DNA of 9,045 bases from CAZLNO01 sp964561005 (GTDB lineage Bacteria; Pseudomonadota; Alphaproteobacteria; Kiloniellales; Rhodovibrionaceae), in contig CAZLNO010000129.1 of NCBI GenBank assembly GCA_964561005.1, forward strand, positions 1-9,045. Direction: 5' to 3'. This document shows positions 1 to 9,045 of this stretch, in pieces. A program made the position numbers and the translations under genes. Position 1 is the stretch's first letter; every line of letters begins with the position of its first letter. The notes under the pieces are model-generated. The model was given only the letters and a program-made list of their open reading frames with translations, searched no databases and was not told the DNA's origin.

Positions 1-716
1 TTCTCGCCCTGGGCCTCGCCGGTGCCCATCATCGCCTTGCCCATCTCGGTCATGACCGAGCGGATGTCGGCGAAGTCCAGGTTGATCAGGCCCGGCTTGA
101 CCACGAGGTCGGTCACGCCCCGGACGCCGGAGTAGAGCACCTCGTCGGCCATCTTGAAGGCGTCGGCGAAGGTGGTCTTCTCGTTGGCCACCCGGAAGAG
201 GTTCTGGTTGGGGATGATGATGAGGGTGTCGACTTCCTCTTCCAGCTCCTTGATGCCCTGCTCGGCGACGCGCATGCGGTGCACGCCCTCGAAGGTGAAG
301 GGCTTGGTCACCACGGCGACGGTCAGGATGCCCTTTTCCCGCGCCGTGCGGGCGATGACCGGCGCCGCGCCGGTGCCGGTGGCGCCGCCCATGCCGGCGG
401 CGATGAACAGCATGTCGCTGTCGCCGGTGCGCTCGGCGATATCCTCGATGGCCTCCTCGGCCGCCGCCTGGCCCACCTCGGGCCGCGAGCCGCCGCCCAG
501 GCCGCGGGTCAGGCCGCGGCCGAGCTGCACCCGGTTCTGGCACAGCGACTGGGCGAGCGCCTGGGCGTCGGTGTTGCAGATCAGGAACTCCACGCCTTCC
601 AGGTTCGACGTGATCATGTTGTTGACGGCGTTGCCGCCGGCGCCGCCCACCCCGACGACGGTGATGCGCGGCTGAAGCTGCTCCTCGGTGTCCGGAGCGT
701 GCAGGTTCAAGGTCAT
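1..716 (-). CDS. ftsZ: Cell division GTPase FtsZ, N-terminal part (gene runs off the left edge)
   Basis: FtsZ is the tubulin-like GTPase that polymerises into the cytokinetic Z ring at midcell. The first 238 codons are present; the 3' end lies outside the window. Visible motifs in order are the T1 loop VVGVGGAGGNAVNNM (residues 20-34), the T3 loop GLGGGSRPEVG (72-82), the tubulin-signature T4 loop GMGGATGTGAAP (108-119), the T6-region segment NEKTTFADAFKMADEVL (178-194) and the synergy T7 loop NLDFADIR (212-219), which carries the aspartates that act on the GTP of the neighbouring subunit. The ATG start at 716-714 follows GGAGG with 5-nt spacing and gives the short N-terminal tail usual in alphaproteobacteria. 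The T4 loop has Ala112 where the family normally has the third Gly of GGGTGTG, and the T3 loop has Gly75 where Ala is usual; both come straight from the sequence. The gene follows ftsA after 110 bp, the classical order. Identity is certain. Confidence 0.99.
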   Translation of the reverse strand, partial: MTLNLHAPDTEEQLQPRITVVGVGGAGGNAVNNMITSNLEGVEFLICNTDAQALAQSLCQNRVQLGRGLTRGLGGGSRPEVGQAAAEEAIEDIAERTGDSDMLFIAAGMGGATGTGAAPVIARTAREKGILTVAVVTKPFTFEGVHRMRVAEQGIKELEEEVDTLIIIPNQNLFRVANEKTTFADAFKMADEVLYSGVRGVTDLVVKPGLINLDFADIRSVMTEMGKAMMGTGEAQGE

Positions 717-826
717 GTCAGCCTCCATTGGCCCTTGGGCGGTTGCGGGTTGCCGGTTCGCTCCGGCCTTGTCAGCGGGTCCTCGCGGCGGTTTGCCGCG
801 CGCCCGCGGTTGTCCTCTCGGCGTGC
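717..826 (-). other. ftsA-ftsZ intergenic region with two small inverted repeats
   Basis: This 110-bp gap is the longest non-coding stretch in the window. It holds two short hairpin candidates. One has 6-bp GC arms, 784-789 and 795-800, with a 5-nt loop. The other has 5-bp arms, 752-756 and 763-767, with a 6-nt loop. Neither is followed by a T tract on the minus strand, so they do not look like intrinsic terminators. I see no convincing -35/-10 pair, and no TTAA half-site of the kind used by the alphaproteobacterial regulator CtrA. ftsZ often has its own promoter in related bacteria, so this gap or the end of ftsA is where one would be expected, but the sequence does not prove it. Confidence 0.5.
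722..726 (-). promoter_or_regulatory. Strong Shine-Dalgarno site of ftsZ
   Basis: On the minus strand GGAGG stands 5 nt before the ATG of ftsZ. It fixes the start codon, and it is much better placed than anything in front of ftsA, in keeping with FtsZ being the more abundant partner. Confidence 0.85.
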
Positions 827-2104
827 TCAAAAGTTCTCACGCAGCCAGTGACCGAGCCGTCCGAAGACGCTGCCCGGCTCCTTCGTTTGCCGCCGCTGCG
901 GGCGCGGCGGCTCGATCACCGTGGCCTCGCCGGCGGAGATCAGCAGGCCGGCGCAGGTCGCGTAGGCCGCGCCGTCGGTGGCCTCGGCCAGGCCGTGCAC
1001 ATGCACCGGCCGGCCCAGGCGGACCTGCTTGTCCAGCACCAGCGCCGCCAGGTCGCGGGTGCCGGGAAGCTGGCAGGCGCCGCCGGTCAGCACCACGCGC
1101 CGCCCGGCCACCTCGCTGGCGCCGCTGGCCTCCAGGCGGCCGCGCACCAGCTCGAAGGTCTCCTCCAGGCGCGGCTGGATGATCCCGGTCAGCAGCGAGC
1201 GCGGCACCTGCTGCGTGGCGCCCTCGTCCTCCTCGCCGACCTTGGGCACCTCGATGGTCTCGCGCGCGTCGGCGGTGGTGGCCATGGCGTGGCCGTAGAG
1301 CGTCTTCATCCGCTCGGCGTGCACGCGCGAGGTGGAGAGGCCGCGGGCGATGTCGTTGGTGACGTGCTGGCCGCCCACCGGGATGACGTCGGTGAACACC
1401 ACCTCGCCCTCGCAGAACACCGCGACCGAGGTGGTGCCGCCGCCCATGTCCACCAGCGTGACGCCCAGGTCGGTCTCGTCCTCCACCAGCGAAGCCAGAC
1501 CGGCGGCGTAGGGCGAGACGACGATACCGGCCACGTCCAGGTGGCAGCGGGCGATGCAGTGGCCGAGGTTGCGCAGCGGCCCGCTGGCGGCGGTGACCAG
1601 GTGCATGTTCACGCCCAGGCGCTCGCCGTACATGCCGCGCGGATCGCGGATGCCGCGCTGGCCGTCGATGGCGTAGCCGGTGGCGATGGAGTGCACGATC
1701 TCCCGCCCGCCCGGCAGGCTGCCGTTGAGCTGCTCGCCGATGCGCTGCGGCTCCACCGCGCGGCGCAGGTCGGCGTCGTCCACGGCATGCCCGTCGATGG
1801 CGACCTCGATGCCCAGGGTGGAGGACAGCGGCTGGCCGCCGGAGAGGTTGACGACGACCCGGTCCAGGGTTTCCTCGGCCATGCGCTCGGCGGCGTCGAC
1901 GGCGCTGCGGATCGCCATCTCCGCCGCCTCCATGTCGACGACGGCGCCGGCCTTCACGCCGCGGCTGGCCTGATGGCCGACGCCGACCACCCGCGGCAGG
2001 CCGTCGTCCGGGTCCGGCCGGGCGATGAAGCAGCACACCTTGCTCGACCCGATGTCGAGCGCGGCGGTCGTTCCGGGCTTGGTGCTGGCGAGAACGCCTC
2101 TCAT
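827..2104 (-). CDS. ftsA: Cell division protein FtsA (actin-like Z-ring membrane anchor)
   Basis: FtsA is an actin-fold ATPase that binds the FtsZ C-terminus and tethers Z-ring filaments to the inner membrane. The 425-residue product has the expected actin-family motifs: phosphate-1 ALDIGSSKVCCFIA (15-28), phosphate-2 VDMGGGTTSVAVF (218-230) and the adenosine motif VVLTGGACQLPG (337-348). The FtsA-specific 1C (SHS2) domain falls between roughly 85 and 165. The C-terminus GSVFGRLGHWLRENF (411-425) is an amphipathic membrane-targeting helix, preceded by a basic, Pro-rich linker (about 399-409). The segment QVPRSLLTGIIQPR (299-312) is of alphaproteobacterial type. Length is normal for the family. 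No upstream in-frame start was found in the 58-bp gap after ftsQ, so the ATG at 2104 is used. Its ribosome binding site is poor: AAGG is only 2 nt away and a G6 run is 15 nt away. This could keep FtsA below FtsZ, which is inference. Confidence 0.99.
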   Translation of the reverse strand: MRGVLASTKPGTTAALDIGSSKVCCFIARPDPDDGLPRVVGVGHQASRGVKAGAVVDMEAAEMAIRSAVDAAERMAEETLDRVVVNLSGGQPLSSTLGIEVAIDGHAVDDADLRRAVEPQRIGEQLNGSLPGGREIVHSIATGYAIDGQRGIRDPRGMYGERLGVNMHLVTAASGPLRNLGHCIARCHLDVAGIVVSPYAAGLASLVEDETDLGVTLVDMGGGTTSVAVFCEGEVVFTDVIPVGGQHVTNDIARGLSTSRVHAERMKTLYGHAMATTADARETIEVPKVGEEDEGATQQVPRSLLTGIIQPRLEETFELVRGRLEASGASEVAGRRVVLTGGACQLPGTRDLAALVLDKQVRLGRPVHVHGLAEATDGAAYATCAGLLISAGEATVIEPPRPQRRQTKEPGSVFGRLGHWLRENF

Positions 2105-2162
2105 GGCCTTTTTTCGGTTCCCCCCTCTGGATGCGCTTGGCGATCCCTGGTGTCCGCTTCGC
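2105..2162 (-). other. ftsQ-ftsA intergenic region with weak or atypical ribosome binding site
   Basis: This 58-bp gap on the minus strand contains AGA followed by six G (run at 2120-2125), a short spacer, then six A (2109-2114) and GGCC just before the ftsA ATG. The purine-rich G run is too far from the start (15 nt) and AAGG (2107-2110) too near (2 nt) for a good Shine-Dalgarno match. No promoter or terminator is recognisable. Confidence 0.5.
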
Positions 2163-3038
2163 TCAAGTGTTCTTGCCGGCGCCGGCGGTCTTTGGAACCG
2201 GCTCGGCGTCGGGCGCCATGCGAACCGACAGGCGGTCCGGCAGGCGCAGGTCGATGGCGGCGATGTCGCGCTGGAGCACGGCGTACCGCGCCTCCAGCCG
2301 CGCCAGCTCGCGCCAGGCCTCCGCGTAGCCTTGCTCCGGGAGCAGGATGTCGACCCCGTTGCTCATGCGCAGGTTCCAGCGCCGCGCCGAGACGCGCACC
2401 GCCGCCTCGACGCGCCCGGCCAGCGCCGGCCGTTCGCGCAACACCCGCAGCAGCCGGGCGGTGTCGTCCGGCGCGCCTTCGCCCACCACCAGCGGCAGCC
2501 GCGCGTAGCGCGCCGGGTCGAGGCCGCGCACGATGCGGCCCTGGCGGTCGATGACGCGCAGGCGGCCGTGGAGCTGCCAGATCGCCATCGGCACCCGCTC
2601 GCGCAGCCGGACGTAGAGTCGGTCGGGCAGGTTGCGCTCCACCACCGCCGTGTCGACCAGCGGCAGGCGCTCCACGCGCTCGCGGGCGGCGGCCGGATCG
2701 ACCCGCAGCATCGGCGTGCCGCGGGTCACGCCCAGGGCGGCGCGCAGGTCGGCCGACGGCGTGCGCCGGCGACCCTCCACCAGCACGTCCTGCACCGACA
2801 GCCCGGCCGCCGCCGATTGCGCATGAATCAGGGCCAGGCCGGCCGCCGCCTGCTCCGCCGCCCAGCCGCTCTGCCAGGCCCAGGCGCCCAGCCCGCCGAG
2901 GGCGCCCAGCACCAGCGCCGAGCCGCCCAGCCGCAGCGCCCAGCGGCGCAGCCGCGGCAGGCCCCGGCGGCGCCGCGCGCGGCGCGGCGCCATGCGGTCG
3001 GCCACGAAGGCCTTGGAGGTGAGCATCAGCCGTCGCAT
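2163..3038 (-). CDS. ftsQ: Cell division protein FtsQ (POTRA-domain divisome protein)
   Basis: FtsQ is a bitopic inner-membrane protein that, with FtsB and FtsL, links the cytoplasmic ring to the septal synthase FtsW/FtsI. The 291-residue product has a strongly basic cytoplasmic N-terminus (RRARRRR around 19-25), one transmembrane segment at about 33-55, a POTRA domain at about 80-150 (including LSVQDVLVEG and PLVDTAVVERNLPDRLYV) and then the periplasmic beta domain (about 151-268, including VIDRQGRIV and NGVDILL). A short Pro/Lys tail ends the protein. The ATG at 3038 is preferred because AGGAGG lies 4 nt upstream. A second ATG, codon 5 at 3026, overlaps the ddl stop as TGATG but has no ribosome binding site. 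The chosen start makes the gene overlap ddl by 13 bp. FtsQ is poorly conserved in sequence, so the call rests on domain order and on its place between ddl and ftsA; both fit fully. Confidence 0.97.
   Translation of the reverse strand: MRRLMLTSKAFVADRMAPRRARRRRGLPRLRRWALRLGGSALVLGALGGLGAWAWQSGWAAEQAAAGLALIHAQSAAAGLSVQDVLVEGRRRTPSADLRAALGVTRGTPMLRVDPAAARERVERLPLVDTAVVERNLPDRLYVRLRERVPMAIWQLHGRLRVIDRQGRIVRGLDPARYARLPLVVGEGAPDDTARLLRVLRERPALAGRVEAAVRVSARRWNLRMSNGVDILLPEQGYAEAWRELARLEARYAVLQRDIAAIDLRLPDRLSVRMAPDAEPVPKTAGAGKNT
2969..2991 (-). repeat. GC-only perfect inverted repeat inside the 5' end of ftsQ
   Basis: Arms 2969-2978 (GGCGCCGCGC) and 2982-2991 (GCGCGGCGCC) are perfect 10-bp reverse complements with a 3-nt spacer. 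The element covers the Met-Ala-Pro-Arg to poly-Arg codons of ftsQ, 47 to 69 nt after its start. In mRNA it would form a very stable hairpin. It may be a by-product of Arg/Ala/Pro codons in a GC-rich genome; a role in damping ftsQ translation is only a possibility. Confidence 0.6.
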
Positions 3039-3939
3039 GCCGCCTCCTGCACCATCCAGTCCACCAGCTCGCCGAAGCCGATGCCGACGTGCGCGGCCTG
3101 CTCGGGCACCAGCGACAGCTCGGTCATGCCCGGCTGGGTGTTGACCTCCAGGGCGTAGAGCGTGCCCGGTTCGCCGCCGGTGTCGTCGTAGCGGAAGTCG
3201 GCCCGGCTGACGCCGCGGCAGCCCAGCGCCTGGTGCGCCGCGACCGCCATCTCCAGCGCCGCCTCGTAGGCGCGGGCGTCGATCGGCGCCGGCAGCACGT
3301 GCTCGCTGCCGCCGGCGGTGTACTTGTTGCGGTAGTCGTAGAAGCCCTCGCGCGTGCGGATCTCGGTCACCGCCAGCGCGCGATCGCCCATCACCGTGAC
3401 CGTCAGCTCGCGGCCGGGGACGAAGCGCTCGACCAGCACCTCGTCGCCGAACGGCCAGTCGTCGGCGGTGAAGGGCAGCGTATTGTCGCCCTCGCGGACG
3501 ATCGTGACCCCGACCGAGGAGCCCTCGTCCACCGGCTTCACCACATAGGGGCGGGGCAGGGGGTCGCCCGCCAGGAAGACGTCGCGACCCAGCACCTCGC
3601 CCTGCGGCGTGCGCAGCCCCGCCTGCGCGAACAGCTTCTTCGCCATGGCCTTGTCCATCGCCAGGGCGGAGGCCAGGCGGCCGGAGTGGGTGTACTTGAT
3701 GCCCATGAGGTCCAGCACGCCCTGGATCGTGCCGTCCTCGCCGAAGCGGCCGTGCAGGGCGTTGAAGACCACGTCGGGCGGCGGGGTCAGCGCCTTGACC
3801 AGGGCGCCGACGTCGCGGCCGACGTCCACCAGCCGGGCGTCGTAGCCGCGCTCGTAGAGCGCCGCCGCGCAGGCCTCGCCCGACTTCAGCGAGACCTCGC
3901 GCTCGGCCGACGCGCCGCCGTGGAGCACCGCGACCTCGG

Positions 3940-3943
<4 letters not shown>
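3026..3943 (-). CDS. ddl: D-alanine--D-alanine ligase
   Basis: Ddl joins two D-alanines with ATP to give the dipeptide that MurF adds to the peptidoglycan precursor. The 305-residue ATP-grasp enzyme shows the N-terminal HGGASAEREVSL (8-19), the ALHGRFGEDG loop (62-71), YTHSGRLASALAMDK (84-98), YVVKPVDEGSSVGV (133-146), the omega-loop FYDYRNKY (201-208), SRADFR (246-251) and the metal-binding EVNTQPGMT (266-274), where Glu266 and Asn268 are the expected Mg ligands. Length matches the DdlB type. An in-frame ATG at 4003 would add a 20-residue Arg/Gly-rich tail and overlap murB by 64 bp. The ATG at 3943 is chosen because the conserved fold begins there, it forms an ATGA overlap with the murB stop, and GGGGAGG lies 7 nt upstream. 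The 3' end overlaps ftsQ. I leave the symbol as ddl because paralogues elsewhere cannot be judged. Confidence 0.98.
3043..3048 (-). promoter_or_regulatory. Shine-Dalgarno site of ftsQ inside ddl
   Basis: AGGAGG on the minus strand lies within the last codons of ddl, 4 nt before the ATG at 3038. It decides between the two possible ftsQ starts in favour of the upstream one. Confidence 0.75.
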
Positions 3944-6361
<2,418 letters not shown>

Positions 6362-6365
<4 letters not shown>

Positions 6366-7516
6366 GCCGCGACCTCCGTGCGATGGGTGCCGCGGCCGTC
6401 GCCGCGGTGGCCGTTGCCGTCGCCGATCGCCAGCTCGGCCAGGCGCCGGGCGGAATCGGGCAGCGCGAACGCCCGCGCGGCGTCGGCGGCGCGGGTCAGC
6501 GTCGAGGAGTCGGCGAACAGCTCGGCCAGGCGGTCGCCCAGGGCCTCGGCGCTCAGCGCGTCCTGCGGCATGACCCAGCCGCCGCCGGCCTCGGCGAAGG
6601 CCTCGGCGTTGGCCGTCTGGTGGTCGTCCGCCGCGAAGGGGTAGGGCACCAGGATGGCCGGCCGGCCGGCGGCGGCCAGCTCGGTCACCGTGGAGGCGCC
6701 GGCGCGGCAGACGACGAGGTGCGCGGCCTGCAGGCACTCCGGCATGTCCTCGAAGAAGGCGCGCAGGTCCACCTGCGCGCCGGTGCCCGCGTAGGCGCCG
6801 CGCACCGGCTCCAGGTCGCCGCCGCGCACCTGCTGCTGCACCTGCAGGCGCCGGCGCACCTCCTCGGGCAGGCGCGCCACCGCCTGGGGGATCAGGTCGT
6901 TGAACACCCGCGCGCCCTGGCTGCCGCCGGTGACCAGCAGGCGCAGCGGCCCGCGCTCGTCGGCGACCGCGTAGGGCTTGCGCCCCACGGCGACGAAGGC
7001 GCCGCGCACCGGGTTGCCGGTCAGCACGACCTTGGCCCGGTCGGCCTCGCGCAGGCCGCGCACCTCGGGGAAGGAGGTGGCGATGGCCTGGACGCGCGGC
7101 GCCAGCAGGCGGTTGGCCCGGCCCAGCACCGCGTTCTGCTCGTGCAACACCACGCGCCGCTTCAGGTGCGCCGCCGCCAGCATCGTGGGCAGCGAGGCAT
7201 AGCCGCCGAAGCCCACCACCGTCGCCGGCGCGATGCGCCGCAGCAGCCGCCGCGCCTGCAGGTAGCCGAGGCCGACGCGCAGCAGGCTGCCCGCCTTCGC
7301 CAGGGGGTCGCCGCCGGCGAAGCCGGCCGCCGCGATCATGTGGGTTTCCACCTGCTCGGCCAGCTCGGGACCGAAGCCGCCGCCGCGGCGGTCGGTGATC
7401 AGGATCGGCTTGTGCCCGCGCGCCAGCAGCTCGCGCGCCAGCGCCCGCGCCGGGAACATGTGGCCGCCGGTGCCGCCGGCCGCCAGGACGATGCGCTGCG
7501 AAGCCGCCGCGGTCAT
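6362..7516 (-). CDS. murG: Lipid II synthase MurG (UDP-GlcNAc:lipid I GlcNAc transferase)
   Basis: MurG is a peripheral inner-membrane GT-B glycosyltransferase that moves GlcNAc from UDP-GlcNAc to lipid I, making lipid II, the substrate of FtsW encoded just upstream. In 384 residues the sequence shows the first glycine loop AGGTGGHMFPA (13-23), the second loop VGFGGYASLP (101-110), HEQNAVLGRANR (125-136), TGNPVR (166-171), the third glycine loop VTGGSQGARVFND (195-207) and the UDP-GlcNAc site RAGASTVTELAAAGRPAILV (271-290) followed by PYPFAADDHQTANA (291-304), with Glu279 the usual ribose-binding residue. The last roughly 20 residues (about 365-384) are a Gly/His/Arg-rich tail beyond the conserved fold. 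The ATG at 7516 overlaps the ftsW stop as ATGA, with GGGAG 7 nt upstream. Identity is firm. Confidence 0.99.
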
Positions 7517-8637
7517 GCTTCTTCTCCCGTCTGGACCCGCCGGCGGGTGAGCGCCAGCAGCATCCCCATGCCGAGCGCCAGCGCCAGCAGCGAGGAGCCG
7601 CCATAGCTGATGAACGGCAGCGTCATGCCCTTGGTCGGGGTGAGATGCAGGGTCGAGGCCATGTTGATCATCGCCTGCAGGCCGAACTGCGCCAGCAGCC
7701 CGGTCGCCGCCAGCAGGACGAAGAGGTTGCTCTCCTGCAGCAGCCGGGTGAAACCGCGCAGCACCACGAAGGCGAACAGCCCGACGATCAGCAGGCAGGC
7801 CAGCGCGCCGAACTCCTCCCCGGCCACGGCGAAGATGAAGTCGGCGTGGGCGTCGGGCAGCGTCTCCTTGACGCGGCCCTCGCCGGGGCCGACGCCGAAC
7901 AGCCCCCCGTTCTGGAAGGCCGCCAGCGACTGGTTCACCTGGTAGCGGTCGCCGGCGGCGGGATCGAGGAAGGTGTCGATGCGGTCGGCGACGTGCGGCA
8001 GCGTGAAGTAGGCCCCGATCAGGGCGCCCAGCCCGGCCGCCGCCAGCATGCCGACCCAGACGAGCGGCAGCCCGGCAACGAAGAACTGGACGGCCCAGAC
8101 GGCCAGCACGACGAAGCTCTGCCCCACATCCGGCTGCAGCATCAGCAGCGCGATGGTGACGGCCACCATCGCCATCGAGATGGCGTTGCCGGGAATCCCG
8201 TCCTCGCGCCGCTGGGCGGCGAACATCCAGGCGGCGGCGACCGCGAGGCAGGGCTTGACGAACTCCGAGGGCTGCAGCGACAGCCCGGCGAAGGTCAGCC
8301 AGCGCGTCGCCCCCTTGATCTCCGTGCCCACCATGAGCGTCAGCACCAGCAGGCCCAGGCCGCCCAGGAAGCCCAGCACCGCCAGGCGGCGCACCCACAG
8401 CGGGGAGAGCAGCGAGACGCCCAGGATGGTCGCCGCCGCCATCGGCAGGAAGACGAGCTGGCGCTGGGCCAGGTAGAAGCCCTCCAGGCCGATCCGCTCG
8501 GCCGCGGCCGGCGCGGCGGCCAGCACCAGCAGGGCGCCGATGCCCATGAGCAGGGCGAGCGCCGCCAGCGACCAGCGGTCGACGGTCCACCACCAGCGGC
8601 CGATCAGGCTGGTATCGGTGCGGGCGACGGTGATCAT
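7513..8637 (-). CDS. ftsW: SEDS peptidoglycan glycosyltransferase FtsW
   Basis: FtsW is the polytopic SEDS-family polymerase that, with the transpeptidase FtsI, builds septal glycan strands from lipid II. The 374-residue product is rich in hydrophobic segments, consistent with about ten membrane spans. Diagnostic stretches are GATRWLTFAGLSLQPSEFVK (109-128), MLQPDVGQS (166-174), NGGLFGVGPGEG (243-254), AHADFIFAVAGEEFG (263-277), where Asp266 is the expected catalytic acid, and TPTKGMTLPFISYGGSS (333-349). The N-terminus has the WWWTVDRW element seen in alphaproteobacterial FtsW. Its setting between murD and murG marks it as FtsW rather than the paralogue RodA. The ATG at 8637 forms an ATGA overlap with the murD stop and has GGAGG at 6-nt spacing. 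Nothing appears truncated. Confidence 0.98.
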   Translation of the reverse strand: MITVARTDTSLIGRWWWTVDRWSLAALALLMGIGALLVLAAAPAAAERIGLEGFYLAQRQLVFLPMAAATILGVSLLSPLWVRRLAVLGFLGGLGLLVLTLMVGTEIKGATRWLTFAGLSLQPSEFVKPCLAVAAAWMFAAQRREDGIPGNAISMAMVAVTIALLMLQPDVGQSFVVLAVWAVQFFVAGLPLVWVGMLAAAGLGALIGAYFTLPHVADRIDTFLDPAAGDRYQVNQSLAAFQNGGLFGVGPGEGRVKETLPDAHADFIFAVAGEEFGALACLLIVGLFAFVVLRGFTRLLQESNLFVLLAATGLLAQFGLQAMINMASTLHLTPTKGMTLPFISYGGSSLLALALGMGMLLALTRRRVQTGEEA

Positions 8638-9045
8638 GCCCCACCTCCCGCCGTCGCCAGCTCTTCGCGATGGCCGGGCAGGGCGGCGACCGCCTGCTTG
8701 AAGGCCTCGCCGCGCGCCTCGAAGTCGGCGAACTGGTCGAACGACGCGCAGGCGGGTGACAGCAGCACCACGGCGTCCGTGGCGCCGTCGGCCTTCGCCC
8801 GCGCCGCCGCCTGGCGCACGGCGTTGTCGAGGTCGCCGCTGACGGTGGCGGGCGCCTGGCCATCGAGGAAGCCGGCGAAGTCCGCCGCCGCCTCGCCGAT
8901 CAGGAAGGCATGGCGCACCCGGTCCAGCCAGGGCCCGACGCCGTGCAGGCCGCCGTCCTTCGGCCGGCCGCCGGCGATCCAGTAGATGCGGTCGTAGGAG
9001 GCCAGCGCGCGCGCGGCGGCCTCGGCGTTGGTGGCCTTGGAGTCG
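8634..9045 (-). CDS. murD: UDP-N-acetylmuramoylalanine--D-glutamate ligase MurD, C-terminal part (gene runs off the right edge)
   Basis: MurD adds D-glutamate to UDP-MurNAc-L-Ala with ATP, the step after MurC. Only the last 136 codons are in the window, covering most of the C-terminal Mur-ligase domain. The visible part opens with DSKATN, a MurD hallmark at the ATP/substrate interface, followed by YDRIYWIAGGRPKDGGL (17-33 of the visible part) and LLSPACASFDQFADFEARGE (94-113), the D-glutamate-contacting signature of MurD. It ends with a short AGGGA tail. A GTG codon at 8918 could be mistaken for a start, but the open frame and the MurD homology run straight through it to the window edge. The stop overlaps the ftsW start as ATGA. 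The preceding genes (such as mraY, murF and murE in the usual order) would lie to the right, outside the window. Confidence 0.98.
   Translation of the reverse strand, partial: DSKATNAEAAARALASYDRIYWIAGGRPKDGGLHGVGPWLDRVRHAFLIGEAAADFAGFLDGQAPATVSGDLDNAVRQAAARAKADGATDAVVLLSPACASFDQFADFEARGEAFKQAVAALPGHREELATAGGGA

Noticed and set aside
784..800. Intrinsic terminator between ftsA and ftsZ
   Set aside because: There is a 6-bp GC stem but no T tract after it on the transcribed strand, and ftsA-ftsZ are normally co-transcribed.
728..2554. A 608-codon open frame on the plus strand, antisense to ftsA and ftsQ
   Set aside because: It is low-complexity (Ala/Arg/Gly/His/Val), lacks any domain I recognise, and lies wholly opposite genes with full family motifs. 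Stop codons are rare in this phase in GC-rich coding DNA.
8634..8918. A separate small gene of 94 codons starting at GTG 8918
   Set aside because: It is the C-terminal end of murD; the frame stays open and homologous (DSKATN, GGRPKDGGL) up to the window edge.

Overview
This window is a nearly gap-free stretch of the division and cell wall (dcw) gene cluster of a GC-rich alphaproteobacterium. All nine genes lie on the minus strand. In transcription order (right to left) they are murD (3' part only), ftsW, murG, murC, murB, ddl, ftsQ, ftsA and ftsZ (5' part only). The gene order and local protein signatures point to Alphaproteobacteria. These signatures include ATP-grasp motif EVNTQPGMT in Ddl, the HADFIFAVAGEEFG segment in FtsW, the QVPRSLLTGIIQPR segment in FtsA and the FtsZ opening MTLNLHAPD. 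The very high GC content (around 70% by eye) would suit a Rhodospirillales-like lineage, but I cannot place it further.

Layout: the right half (3026-9045) holds the cytoplasmic peptidoglycan precursor enzymes plus the septal SEDS polymerase FtsW. Five consecutive junctions (murD/ftsW, ftsW/murG, murG/murC, murC/murB, murB/ddl) are 4-bp ATGA stop-start overlaps, and ddl/ftsQ overlap by 13 bp. These genes are almost certainly one translationally coupled unit. The left part carries the divisome genes. Here the spacing opens up, with 58 bp between ftsQ and ftsA and 110 bp between ftsA and ftsZ, which leaves room for separate control of FtsA and FtsZ levels.

How they work together: MurC adds L-Ala to UDP-MurNAc, which MurB makes; MurD adds D-Glu; and Ddl makes the D-Ala-D-Ala end of the stem peptide. 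MurG then completes lipid II, and FtsW polymerises it at the septum. FtsZ forms the ring, FtsA anchors it to the membrane, and FtsQ links the periplasmic divisome to it.

There is no sign of a mobile element, CRISPR array, RNA gene or undescribed system. The points worth a second look are small. They are Gly/Ala exchanges in the FtsZ nucleotide-binding loops, a GC-only 10-bp perfect inverted repeat just inside ftsQ, a poor ribosome binding site for ftsA beside a strong one for ftsZ, and an ambiguous murB start. The long plus-strand open frames and the giant minus-strand frames that run through several genes are high-GC shadows.
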